A DNA stretch of 64,000 nt from Actinoallomurus sp050942425 (lineage in GTDB: Bacteria > Actinomycetota > Actinomycetes > Streptosporangiales > Streptosporangiaceae): contig NZ_CP192063.1 in assembly GCF_050942425.1 (NCBI RefSeq), positions 10,540,001-10,604,000 of the forward strand, written 5' to 3'. Position numbers and translations under genes: made by a program. Of the stretch, positions 50,890-59,400 are shown in pieces (position 1 is the first letter of the stretch; each line of letters begins with the position of its first letter). Below the pieces are notes generated by a model. That model made no database searches. It was not told the origin of the DNA and saw only the letters and a program-made list of their open reading frames with translations.

Positions 50890-52081
50890 CGCTCAGCCCC
50901 GGAATGATGTTGTGATCGGTGTCGCCACCCACGGGCGGCGGCTCGGTGAACCGCCGCAACCGGCCGCCCAACCGCCGCGTCCTCTTCTGCGCCGCCGCGT
51001 CGGCCCGCCGTGGCCGCTCGTCCTCCGCCCCGGCGCCTTCCTCGGCGGGCTTCGCCGCACCCCTTTCCTTGGCCGCCTTACGAACCTCCTCCACCGAAGG
51101 AAGCACCTCGGTCGGCTCCTCCCCGGCGGCGCGGCGAACCTCCCCCGCCGGGGGCAGGTCCCGCGTCGTCTTCGTGTCCTCGACCGGGGTCAGATCCCGG
51201 GTGGCCTCCGTGTCCTCCACCGGGGTCAGGTCGCGAGTGGCCTCCGTGTCCTCGGCGGGCGGCTCCGGCACCGGAAGATCTTGAGTCTCGGCCGCCGGAG
51301 AGACCGGTTCGCCGGGCACGTCCGGAACGGGGACCTCCTGCGTCTCGGTGCTGTCCTGTGCCCCGGCCGCATCGGGCGAGGGCTCGGCCGGTGGGAGCTC
51401 CTGCGTGCCGGTCGACCCGATCTCATCACCCAGCGGGGTCAGCTTCTGCGTGGGCTGCTCGGCCGCCTCGATCTCTTCGGGCTCGGGCACCGGCGGCAGC
51501 ACGAGCGGACGGCGCAGCACCGCCGGCGTCGGCGGCTTCCGTACGACCGGCGGGGGCGGCGCGACCGCCTCCGGCGTCCCGGTGTACCGCTCGCCGAGGG
51601 ACTCCGCGGCGATCTTCTCCTGCAGCTTCAGGATCCCGTGCAGGAGGGCCTCCGGCCGCGGCGGGCACCCCGGAACGTACACGTCGACCGGGATGATCTG
51701 ATCGACGCCCTTCGTCACGCAGTAGGAGTCCCAGTACGGCCCGCCGCAGTTGGAGCACGCGCCGAAGGAGATGACGTACTTCGGCTCGGGCATCTGCTCG
51801 TAGAGCCGCTTCACGGCGGGGGCCATCTTGTCGCTGACCGTGCCGGAGACCACCATCAGGTCGGCCTGCCGGGGCCCGGGAGCGAAGGGGATGACGCCGA
51901 GCCGGATGAAGTCGTGCCGCGACATCGACGTCGCGATGAACTCGATCGCGCAGCACGCGAGCCCGAAGTTGAACACCCAGAGGGAGTACCGCCGCCCCCA
52001 GTTGAGCACGAACTTGATCGGCTTCGGGGCGAGCCGGGAGGCGGGCCCGATGCGCGGCTCGGGGAGATCGACGGCACCCAT
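50879..52081 (-). CDS. nuoB: NADH-quinone oxidoreductase subunit B with long repetitive tail
   Basis: 400 residues; ordinary NuoB is about 160-220. Residues 1-165 are canonical, with the cluster N2 ligands in GLACCAIEF, GACSNCGG and YVPGCPPRPEA all present. Residues about 170-390 are an extra, acidic, Pro/Thr-rich tail. It repeats a Thr-centred module: GTQELPPAE, ETQEVPVPD, ETQDLPVPE, EATRDLTPVE (twice), KTTRDLPPAG, PTEVLPSVEE. It ends in a basic RTRRLGGRLRR and an acidic terminus. The tail is likely disordered and cytoplasmic and may serve as a docking or phosphorylation platform; that role is inferred. Confidence 0.93.
   Translation of the reverse strand: MGAVDLPEPRIGPASRLAPKPIKFVLNWGRRYSLWVFNFGLACCAIEFIATSMSRHDFIRLGVIPFAPGPRQADLMVVSGTVSDKMAPAVKRLYEQMPEPKYVISFGACSNCGGPYWDSYCVTKGVDQIIPVDVYVPGCPPRPEALLHGILKLQEKIAAESLGERYTGTPEAVAPPPPVVRKPPTPAVLRRPLVLPPVPEPEEIEAAEQPTQKLTPLGDEIGSTGTQELPPAEPSPDAAGAQDSTETQEVPVPDVPGEPVSPAAETQDLPVPEPPAEDTEATRDLTPVEDTEATRDLTPVEDTKTTRDLPPAGEVRRAAGEEPTEVLPSVEEVRKAAKERGAAKPAEEGAGAEDERPRRADAAAQKRTRRLGGRLRRFTEPPPVGGDTDHNIIPGLSDDD
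51174..51245. repeat. Two 36-bp tandem repeats in the nuoB tail
   Basis: Units 51174-51209 and 51210-51245 differ at a few positions, begin GTGTCCTC and end GTGGCCTCC on the plus strand, and encode the 12-residue module EDTEATRDLTPV. Being a multiple of three, they expand the tail in frame. Confidence 0.85.
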
Positions 52082-52172
52082 GCCCCCATTCTTACGTGTC
52101 CTGAAGCTCTACCTCACGACAAGGTGGCCACGGATCGCAGCGATGGGGCTGACGGCCGACCGCCTGGACGGG

Positions 52173-52544
52173 TCAGACCCAGCTCAGGACGCCCTTCTTC
52201 CAGGCGTACGCGAGGCCGGCGGCGATGAAGGCGAGGAAGACGAACATCTCGCCGAGCGTCACGTAGCCGTACCCCTTGGCGGAGAAGACCGTCGCCCAGG
52301 GGAAGAGGAAGACCGCGTCGACCGCGAACACGACGTACAGGTAGGCGAAGACGTAGTAACGGACGTACGACTGCGCCCATCCCTCGCCGACGGGATCGAC
52401 ACCGCACTCGTACGTCGTGAGCTTCTCCCGGGTCGGCCGATGCGGGCGCAATGCCCGGTTGGCCAGGAGCGCGCCGCCCACGATCGCACCACCGATCACG
52501 AACAGCACGACGACCATCAGGTAGTTCCCGTAATAGCCGTGCAT
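52173..52544 (-). CDS. nuoA: NADH-quinone oxidoreductase subunit A
   Basis: 123 residues from ATG 52544. Three transmembrane helices with KLTTYECGVDPVGEGWAQSY carrying the conserved Cys loop and YYVFAYLYVVFAVDAVFLFP after it. It joins the membrane arm near the quinone chamber. First gene of the nuoA-B-C-H run; 91 bp separate it from nuoB. The frame extends upstream to 52688 without family similarity. Confidence 0.95.
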   Translation of the reverse strand: MHGYYGNYLMVVVLFVIGGAIVGGALLANRALRPHRPTREKLTTYECGVDPVGEGWAQSYVRYYVFAYLYVVFAVDAVFLFPWATVFSAKGYGYVTLGEMFVFLAFIAAGLAYAWKKGVLSWV

Positions 52545-52684
52545 GGGGATCAGCGTAATCCGATCGGCCCCGCTCCACGACCGTCCTTCGAGTGCCGACG
52601 CGACGGGACGGCCCGACGGCGGCGAGCGAAATGCTCGGCGAACGGCCCGCACGATCAGACTGCGAAGCCGCTCGCCGATCACGT

Positions 52685-53584
52685 TCACCCGGTCTTCGGC
52701 ACGTCGGTCTGCTCGAGCGCGCCGCGCAGCGTCTCCACGACGTAGTCCCGGCCATAGAGCACGTCCTCCCAGGTGAAGCGCAGCGACCGATAGCCGTTGG
52801 CCACCAGCCGGTTGTGGCGGCGGCAGTCCTCAAGCCATGCCGACCGGCCGGAATGCGTCTCGTATCCCTCCACCTCGACCACCACGTGGGCCGACGGCCA
52901 GTAGAAGTCGACGGTCAGCCGCCCGTCGAGGAGCCGCACCTGCGTCGCCGGCGGTGGAAGGCCAGCGAGGTGGACGAGCACCCGGAACAGCGACTCCAGC
53001 ACCGACTCGGCCCGTGGGTCCAGGAGCCGCAGGGCGCGGCGGGTCCGCCGCGATCCGGGGCCGCACAAGGCGTCGGCGCGGCGGGACAGCTCATCGGCGC
53101 TCACCCCGTCGCACGCTCCGGCGACGCGCGCCGAACCGCGACGCAGCGCGGAGTCACCGACGACCACCGCCTCCCCGAGCGGAAGCGTGCGCGCGCAGTC
53201 CACGACCGTACGGGCGAGCGAGGTCAGCGACCATTCGCTGCCCCGTACTTCGTCCGGCGGCAGATCGGCGTAGTGCAGCCGCACCCCGGGGTCGGTCGCC
53301 CGCTTCGGGCTCGTGGCGGGCACCGTCACGTGGCAGGCGTCCGGTGACCGGAGCATCCGGCATCCCCACAGCAGCGCGGCCGAACCGTGCGACACGACGC
53401 CGCCGTACCGAACCGCGGCGACCACGGCGCGCGGCGTGCCGGGTAACGCGAAGGTGCCCCAGAACGGACGGACGAGCCGGCCCTCGGCGAGGGCACGGTG
53501 CAACGAACGACGGCCTACCTGGCCGATCAGCTGGGCGAGCGTGACCGCACCGCCGTTTCGGGAGATGAAGGTGACCGGGTCCAT
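52685..53584 (-). CDS. AbiEi-like / DUF559 endonuclease-fold protein
   Basis: 299 residues from ATG 53584. An N-terminal winged helix (TLAQLIGQVGRRSLHRALAE and FWGTFALPGTPRAVV) resembles the AbiEi antitoxin N-domain. The C-terminal ~100 residues carry a Vsr/DUF559-type PD-(D/E)xK fold: RLTVDFYWPSAHVVVEVEGY with the Asp and Glu in place, then RRHNRLVANGYRSLRFTWED. The combination is common in actinobacteria as orphan genes and may be a degenerate restriction or phage-defence element. No partner gene is adjacent. Confidence 0.8.
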   Translation of the reverse strand: MDPVTFISRNGGAVTLAQLIGQVGRRSLHRALAEGRLVRPFWGTFALPGTPRAVVAAVRYGGVVSHGSAALLWGCRMLRSPDACHVTVPATSPKRATDPGVRLHYADLPPDEVRGSEWSLTSLARTVVDCARTLPLGEAVVVGDSALRRGSARVAGACDGVSADELSRRADALCGPGSRRTRRALRLLDPRAESVLESLFRVLVHLAGLPPPATQVRLLDGRLTVDFYWPSAHVVVEVEGYETHSGRSAWLEDCRRHNRLVANGYRSLRFTWEDVLYGRDYVVETLRGALEQTDVPKTG

Positions 53585-53849
53585 ACCTCGAGAGCCTTCA
53601 GCAGCCGCGCGACCGGCACCACCCTTCTCCACAGGCTGTGGATAACCATCGGGAGAACGCGCCGGACGGTCAGGGCAGCGGGGCCTCGGCCCCGCCTCGT
53701 CGACGGCCGCCCGACAGCGGCAGAGGGGTGCGCGGCGGCCGGACACGTGCGTACGGGCATCGAGCGGGTAACAGAACCGCTTCCCCGCCTTGTCCGGCGA
53801 TCAGGCACAAACATAGGGTCACGGCGACGAACGGATACAGGGGACTTCA

Positions 53850-55901
53850 TTGAGCACGGATCGAGACGGCGTTCAGGGGCCGTTGCCCGAACAGCCGGAC
53901 CTGGAACAGCCTGATCGACCGCAGGAGGCCGCGCCCACCGAACCGCCGGAAGCAGCGGAGGCCGCGAATCCACCCGCGCAGGCCGAAGGTTCGGAGCAGA
54001 GCGCACCGTCCGCACCCCGCGAGTCGTCCCCTGAAGAGGGAGGATCGAGCCCGGACCGACCGGACTCCCCGGAGCCGTCGGCGCAGACCGAAGGCCCGGC
54101 GCAGCCGGCCGACTCGGCACCGGCCGGAACATCGGGTCAGGCGCAGGATTCCCCCGAGCCGTCCGAGTCATCGCGCCAGGGCGGCCCGACCGAGTCGGCG
54201 GCGACGTCCGCTAAGACTGGCGTTTGGCCCGGCTACGACCGGCAGGCCGGGCCATCGACGGCGCCCCCTGAGACCGGCGTGTGGCCCGGCCAGGACGGGC
54301 AGGCCGAGCCGTCAGTGGCGCCCCCGGAGACCACGGCGTGGCAAGGCGGTCCCGATTCCCCCATGCCTCCTGAGAAGGAAACAGCGTGGCGGCCGCCCGA
54401 GCCGCCGGGCGGAGGCCAGGATCAGCGACCGCCTGAGGGGTCGGCCTATCCCGGCGCGCTGGGAGCCGTCGGCGCACCCGGCGCTGCAGGCGGCTTCGGG
54501 CCTCACCCTGAGAGCCCCAGCGGGCCGGCGCCGTACTCGGGCGCCCAAAGTGGGCCTGGGCCCCACGCGGACCATCCCAGCGGGCCGGCGCCGTACCCAG
54601 GCGGCCAAACCGGACCCGGGCCCCACGCCGACAACCCCAGCGGGCCAGCGCCGTATCCGGGTGGCCCCGGTGGGCCTGGGCCGTACGCGGAGAACCCCAG
54701 CGGGCCGACGACGCCTTACCCGGGGATCCCCGGCGGCTCCGGGCCGTACGCGGGGCAGCCGGGCGGGCCGCCGGGCTGGGGCGGGGGGCAGCCGTGGGGT
54801 GTCCCTCCACAGCCGTACGGGTTCGGGCCGCAGCCGGCGAAGAAGTCGAAGGGCCCGCTGATCGCGGTCCTGGCCGGGGGCGGTGCGCTGCTGGTCCTGC
54901 TGGCGGTCATCGCCGTCGTGGCGCTGAGCGGCCCGGACGACAACCCGAAGACGACCTCGGGCAAGGCCGCGAACAAGGCCGGTCAGGCGCTCGGCCAGGC
55001 GGCCGGGGCGACCCTGACGGGGACGTACGACGGCGGGCAGTCGACGTTCAGCGTCACGAAGGCGGGGAGCGTGCGCGGCACCTACACGGCGGGCGGGTCG
55101 CAGGTCACGCGGCTCGACGTCGGCGGGACGACCTACCTCAAGGCGGACCGCACCTTCTGGGCCGCCCAGGGGCTGTCCGCCGACCGGGCCGCCAAGGCGG
55201 ACGGCAAGTGGACGAAGGCTCCCGACGATCTCGCCAGGCTGAACCTGGCCGATCTGTCGCCGGCCCGGCTCGCGTCCGCGCTCCGGGGGGCGATGAACGA
55301 TCCACTCGCCGTACGGACGAGGGTCGACGGCGTCAAAGCGATCAAGATGAGGACCGGTCCTCGGACGTACTACATCACCCAGAGCGAACCGCGTCGCCTG
55401 CTCCGGGTCGAGGGCTACTCGGGGTCGCAGCGATACGGGTTCGACGTCAGCGCGGTGCCGGCAGGCTCGATCGCCACGGTGTTCACGGGGCTCCGCAGCG
55501 ACGTGCAGGGTCTGGCGAACGCCTACGATCCCGATCTGACCGTGCTGCCGGTCAGCAAGGTGCAGTTCGGCAGCTGCGGCGAGTCGGGCTGTACGGTGCG
55601 GGCCGACATCCGCGCGTCGACGGTGAGCGACTCCTCGGGGGCCGTCCACGTCACGATGAAGGTGGCGTTCAGCGGGGGCGGGGGGACCGTGTCGACGTGC
55701 ACGGACGCGGTGTCGACGAGCGTGAATCGCCAGACGAGCCTCTCCTGCCGGACGAGCGGCGGGGACTGGTCGTCCTGGTACCGGTCGCACAACGGACGGT
55801 TCACCGTCCACGCGAAGGCGAATTTCGACGCGACCGTGAACTCCTCCGCGGACGTGAACGGGCTGCTGGGCAAGTTGGCGCAGGAGCAGCGCACCGGCTG
55901 A
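53850..55901 (+). CDS. Large Pro/Gly-rich single-span membrane protein
   Basis: 683 residues from TTG 53850, preceded by AGGGGA. Residues 1-330 are a disordered cytoplasmic region full of Pro, Gly, Ala and Ser with two repeat sets: a ~19-residue module (ETGVWPGYDRQAGPSTAPP type) and a 20-residue module (PSGPAPYPGGQTGPGPHADN type). One transmembrane helix lies at about 338-358 (GPLIAVLAGGGALLVLLAVI). The extracellular part (about 370-683) has Cys pairs and a beta-rich sequence resembling LppX/DUF lipoprotein-like domains; I do not recognise it firmly. Likely an envelope protein. Confidence 0.7.
   Translation: MSTDRDGVQGPLPEQPDLEQPDRPQEAAPTEPPEAAEAANPPAQAEGSEQSAPSAPRESSPEEGGSSPDRPDSPEPSAQTEGPAQPADSAPAGTSGQAQDSPEPSESSRQGGPTESAATSAKTGVWPGYDRQAGPSTAPPETGVWPGQDGQAEPSVAPPETTAWQGGPDSPMPPEKETAWRPPEPPGGGQDQRPPEGSAYPGALGAVGAPGAAGGFGPHPESPSGPAPYSGAQSGPGPHADHPSGPAPYPGGQTGPGPHADNPSGPAPYPGGPGGPGPYAENPSGPTTPYPGIPGGSGPYAGQPGGPPGWGGGQPWGVPPQPYGFGPQPAKKSKGPLIAVLAGGGALLVLLAVIAVVALSGPDDNPKTTSGKAANKAGQALGQAAGATLTGTYDGGQSTFSVTKAGSVRGTYTAGGSQVTRLDVGGTTYLKADRTFWAAQGLSADRAAKADGKWTKAPDDLARLNLADLSPARLASALRGAMNDPLAVRTRVDGVKAIKMRTGPRTYYITQSEPRRLLRVEGYSGSQRYGFDVSAVPAGSIATVFTGLRSDVQGLANAYDPDLTVLPVSKVQFGSCGESGCTVRADIRASTVSDSSGAVHVTMKVAFSGGGGTVSTCTDAVSTSVNRQTSLSCRTSGGDWSSWYRSHNGRFTVHAKANFDATVNSSADVNGLLGKLAQEQRTG
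54490..54759. repeat. 60-bp tandem repeat in the Pro/Gly-rich gene
   Basis: The motif CAGCGGGCC recurs at 54519, 54579, 54639 and 54699, exactly 60 bp apart, with drift between copies. Each unit encodes 20 residues. Confidence 0.9.
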
Positions 55902-55917
55902 AACGGGGCCGGCGCGC

Positions 55918-55942
55918 GGCGGCCCTGACGGCCGGGGCCGCC
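55918..55942 (+). terminator. GC-rich hairpin after the Pro/Gly-rich gene
   Basis: GGCGGCCC and GGGCCGCC, eight perfect pairs around a nine-base loop, 16 bp after the stop codon. There is no T-run, as is common in this kind of genome. Confidence 0.5.
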
Positions 55943-55975
55943 GCACCGCGGCGACCTCGACGTCCTCGCAGGGCC

Positions 55976-56070
55976 GTCGGCCTCATGCCGGCGATGCCGC
56001 AGACCGTCGGCCTCATGCCGGCGATTCGGCCTCATGCCGGCGATGCCGCAGACCGTCGGCCTCATGCCGA
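55976..56070. repeat. Imperfect 30-bp direct repeats
   Basis: The core GGCCTCATGCCGGCGAT occurs at 55979, 56009 and 56028, with a fourth copy at 56058 reading GGCCTCATGCCGACGGT. Two of the copies continue identically through GCCGCAGACCGTC. They lie just after the terminator of the Pro/Gly-rich gene. Confidence 0.85.
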
Positions 56071-56408
56071 CGGTCCGGCGCGCCCGGTGACATGCCGTGG
56101 CCGACCCGCTTCGGGGAGGGCCCAGGGCGAGGCCCTATAGTTCGGCACGTGTCCCGACTCCTGCTCTTCGCACGGCTGCACGTCGACCTCTGCCGGTCGG
56201 CGAGCGCCCTGTGTTCGGGATCGGCGGCCTGATCCGGCCGTCTCTCGCGGCGCGCCGAGGCGCCTTCGCATGCATGGCCATGCCCTGACCTGGGAAATCA
56301 GTACGGTCGGGGACGTCGACGGGGCGGATCACTCGGCGCTGCGACGCATCTCACAAGCAAGGCTCTAACGGCCGATGTTGAAATATCCATGTGATCCGGG
56401 ACGTAGCA

Positions 56409-56427
56409 TGAAGGTAAGCCTAAGTGG
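56409..56427 (+). promoter_or_regulatory. Iron-box-like sequence upstream of korA
   Basis: TGAAGGTAAGCCTAAGTGG resembles the actinobacterial DmdR/IdeR iron box (TTAGGTTAGGCTWACCTAA type) in its core AGGTAAGCCTAA but lacks the right-hand arm. It stands about 60 bp before the GTG of korA. Iron control of a ferredoxin-linked enzyme would make sense, but the match is partial. Confidence 0.35.
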
Positions 56428-56487
56428 CACGTCGGACGCGGATGCCTCCCTCCGCCCGAGTGCCGCGCGTCGAGGAGGTCCTGCTCT

Positions 56488-58326
56488 GTGACCAAACAGG
56501 TCCGGCAACTCGACCGCGTCATCATCCGTTTCGCCGGTGACTCCGGTGACGGCATGCAGCTGACCGGCGACCGCTTCACTCAGGAGACGGCCGCCTTCGG
56601 CAATGACCTGTCAACACTGCCCAACTTCCCCGCCGAGATCCGCGCGCCGGCCGGCACGCTGCCCGGCGTGTCCAGCTTCCAGCTGCACTTCGCCGACCAC
56701 GACATCCTCACGCCGGGTGACGCGCCGAACGTTCTCGTCGCGATGAATCCCGCTGCGCTGAAGGCCAACGTCGGTGACCTGCCGCGCGGCGCGGACCTCA
56801 TCGTGAACACCGACGAGTTCAGCAAGCGCGCCCTGGCCAAGGTCGGGTACGCCGCGAACCCTCTCGAGGACGGCTCGCTCGACGAATTCCGCGTGCACTC
56901 GCTGCCGCTGACGTCGATGACGGTGAAGGCGCTCGAGGACTTCGACATCTCCAAGAAGGACGCGGAGCGGGCGAAGAACATGTTCGCGCTCGGTCTGCTG
57001 TCCTGGCTGTATCACCGGCCGACCGAGGCGACGGTCCGCTTCCTCGAGGTCAAGTTCGCCAAGAAGCCAGAGATCATGAAGGCCAACATCGCGGCCTTCC
57101 AGGCGGGCTGGAGCTACGGCGAGACGACCGAGTCGTTCTCGGTGTCGTACGAGGTGAAGCCGGCGACGCTGCCGCCGGGGCTGTACCGCAACATCTCCGG
57201 CAACATGGCCCTGGCGTACGGGCTGATCGCCGCGAGTGTACGGTCCGGGCTGCCGCTGTTCCTCGGCTCGTACCCGATCACGCCGGCCTCCGACATCCTG
57301 CACGAGCTGTCGAAGCACAAGCGGTTCGGGGTTCGAACGTTCCAGGCCGAGGACGAGATCGCGGCGGTGGGCGCCGCGCTCGGCGCGTCGTTCGGCGGCG
57401 CGCTCGGTGTGACGACCACGTCCGGTCCGGGCATCTCGCTGAAGAGCGAGACGGTGGGCCTGGGCGTCGCGACGGAGCTGCCGCTGATCGTCATCGACGT
57501 GCAGCGGGCGGGCCCGTCGACGGGCATGCCGACCAAGACCGAGCAGGCCGACCTGCTGCAGGCGCTGTACGGCCGTAACGGCGAGGCGCCGGTGCCGGTG
57601 GTGGCGCCGAGTACGCCGTCGGACTGCTTCGCGGCCGCCATCGAGGCGGCACGGATCGCGGTGAAGTACCGCACACCGGTGATCGTGCTGTCCGACGGTT
57701 ACCTCGCGAACGGCTCCGAGCCGTGGCAGGTGCCCGACGTCGACTCGCTGCCGGAGATCGAGCCGGCGTTCGCGCAGGCGAGCGAGGAGGAGTTCCAGCC
57801 GTTCAAGCGCGACCCGGACACCCTGGCGCGGCCGTGGGCGGTGCCGGGCACGCCGGGGCTGGAGCACCGCATCGGCGGCATCGAGAAGGCCGACGGCAGC
57901 GGCAACATCTCCTACGACCCGAACAACCACGACCTGATGGTGCGGCTGCGCCAGGCGAAGATCGACGGCATCGCCCGCGACATCGCGCCGCTGGCCGTCG
58001 ACGACCCGTCGGGCGACGCGCGCGTGCTCGCGCTCGGCTGGGGCGGCACGTACGGCGCGATCACCGCGGCGGTACGCCGCATCCGCAACTCCGGAGAGCA
58101 GGTCGCGCAGGCGCACCTGCGCCACCTGAACCCGTTCCCGGCCAACCTCGAAGAGGTGCTGCGCTCGTACGACAAGGTGGTCGTGCCGGAGATCAACCTG
58201 GGTCAGCTCGCGCTGATCCTGCGCGGTCGCTACCTCGTCGACGTGATCGGCTACAACCGCGTCCGCGGCCTGCCTTTCAAGGCCGAAGAACTCGCGGACG
58301 TCATCCGGGATGTGATCAACTCATGA
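56488..58326 (+). CDS. korA: 2-oxoacid:ferredoxin oxidoreductase, fused gamma-alpha subunit
   Basis: 612 residues, GTG start with GAGGAGG upstream. Residues about 10-190 are the gamma domain (VIIRFAGDSGDGMQLTGDRF), which helps bind CoA; residues 215 onward are the alpha pyrimidine-binding domain (GSYPITPASDIL, FQAEDEIAAVGAALGASFGG, RAGPSTGMPTKTEQADL). Together with KorB it oxidises 2-oxoglutarate (or a related 2-oxoacid) to acyl-CoA and reduces ferredoxin. The gamma-alpha fusion is the usual actinobacterial form. Four-base overlap with korB. Confidence 0.94.
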   Translation: MTKQVRQLDRVIIRFAGDSGDGMQLTGDRFTQETAAFGNDLSTLPNFPAEIRAPAGTLPGVSSFQLHFADHDILTPGDAPNVLVAMNPAALKANVGDLPRGADLIVNTDEFSKRALAKVGYAANPLEDGSLDEFRVHSLPLTSMTVKALEDFDISKKDAERAKNMFALGLLSWLYHRPTEATVRFLEVKFAKKPEIMKANIAAFQAGWSYGETTESFSVSYEVKPATLPPGLYRNISGNMALAYGLIAASVRSGLPLFLGSYPITPASDILHELSKHKRFGVRTFQAEDEIAAVGAALGASFGGALGVTTTSGPGISLKSETVGLGVATELPLIVIDVQRAGPSTGMPTKTEQADLLQALYGRNGEAPVPVVAPSTPSDCFAAAIEAARIAVKYRTPVIVLSDGYLANGSEPWQVPDVDSLPEIEPAFAQASEEEFQPFKRDPDTLARPWAVPGTPGLEHRIGGIEKADGSGNISYDPNNHDLMVRLRQAKIDGIARDIAPLAVDDPSGDARVLALGWGGTYGAITAAVRRIRNSGEQVAQAHLRHLNPFPANLEEVLRSYDKVVVPEINLGQLALILRGRYLVDVIGYNRVRGLPFKAEELADVIRDVINS

Positions 58327-59354
58327 GCGACCCTCTCGCCCTCGTTCCGAAGGACCCCGAGCGGCAGACCGCGAAGGACTTCAAGACCGACCAGGAGGTC
58401 CGCTGGTGCCCCGGGTGCGGTGACTACGCGATCCTCGCCGCGGTGCAGGGCTTCCTGCCGGAGCTCGGCCTGAAGCGGGAGAACATCGTCTTCGTGTCGG
58501 GCATCGGCTGCTCGTCGCGGTTCCCGTACTACATGAACACCTACGGGTTCCACTCGATCCACGGGCGCGCCCCGGCGATCGCGACCGGGCTGGCGTCCTC
58601 GCGCCCGGACCTGTCGGTGTGGGTGGTGACCGGCGACGGCGACTCGCTGTCGATCGGCGGCAACCACCTGATCCACGCGCTGCGCCGCAACGTCAACCTG
58701 AAGATCCTGCTGTTCAACAACCGGATCTACGGGCTGACCAAGGGCCAGTACTCCCCGACCTCGGAGGTCGGGAAGATCACCAAGTCGACGCCGCTGGGGT
58801 CGCTGGACTCGCCGTTCAACCCGATCTCCCTCGCGATCGGCGCGGAGGCGTCGTTCGTGGCCCGGACGATCGACTCCGACCGCAAGCACCTGCAGTCGGT
58901 GCTGCGGGAGGCCGCCCAGCACAACGGCACGGCGCTCGTGGAGATCTACCAGAACTGCAACATCTTCAACGACGACGCGTTCCTGCCGCTGAAGAACCCG
59001 GAGACCCGCGACGACGTGACGGTCCGGCTGGAGCACGGTGAGCCGATCGTGTTCGGTGCCGAGGGCGAGAAGGCGCTGCGGCGGTCGGCCTCCGGTTCGT
59101 TGGAGGTCGTGCCGGCGGACTCCCCGGACATCGTGGTGCACGACGCCAAGAACCCGGACCCGTCGCTCGCGTTCGCGCTGTCGCGACTGGACTCGCCGAC
59201 GTTCGAGCACACGCCGATCGGGATCTTCCGGCAGGTGGAGCGCCCGTCGTACGACGAGCTGATGCGCACGCAGATCGACGAGGCCATCGCCCAGCAGGGC
59301 GCGGGCGACCTCGCCGCCCTGCTCGGCAGCGGAGACACCTGGCGCATCGACTGA
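58323..59354 (+). CDS. korB: 2-oxoacid:ferredoxin oxidoreductase, beta subunit
   Basis: 343 residues; ATG overlaps the korA stop. Cluster ligands are Cys in VRWCPGCGDYA, GIGCSSR and QNCNIFNDD. The thiamine-diphosphate site is GDGDSLSIGGNHLIHALRRN followed by ILLFNNRIYGLTKGQYSPTS. Forms the catalytic dimer with KorA and passes electrons to ferredoxin. Its nearness to a nuo set lacking the NADH-input subunits suggests that ferredoxin may feed that complex. Confidence 0.94.
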   Translation: MSDPLALVPKDPERQTAKDFKTDQEVRWCPGCGDYAILAAVQGFLPELGLKRENIVFVSGIGCSSRFPYYMNTYGFHSIHGRAPAIATGLASSRPDLSVWVVTGDGDSLSIGGNHLIHALRRNVNLKILLFNNRIYGLTKGQYSPTSEVGKITKSTPLGSLDSPFNPISLAIGAEASFVARTIDSDRKHLQSVLREAAQHNGTALVEIYQNCNIFNDDAFLPLKNPETRDDVTVRLEHGEPIVFGAEGEKALRRSASGSLEVVPADSPDIVVHDAKNPDPSLAFALSRLDSPTFEHTPIGIFRQVERPSYDELMRTQIDEAIAQQGAGDLAALLGSGDTWRID

Positions 59355-59400
59355 CCCAGACCGTTCCACCCGCACGCGAATCATGGAATCGTTCGGTGTC

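Larger units (their letters stand above)
55943..56487. other. 545-bp region: direct repeats and korA upstream region
   Basis: The left part (55976-56070) holds a 30-bp direct repeat listed separately. A GTG-led frame with a few codons (56150-56230) looks like chance. The right part is the korA promoter region. TTGAAA stands at 56378, and TAGCAT at 56404 is a possible -10, though the gap is long (20 bp). An iron-box-like sequence follows at 56409. No gene is supported. Confidence 0.5.
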
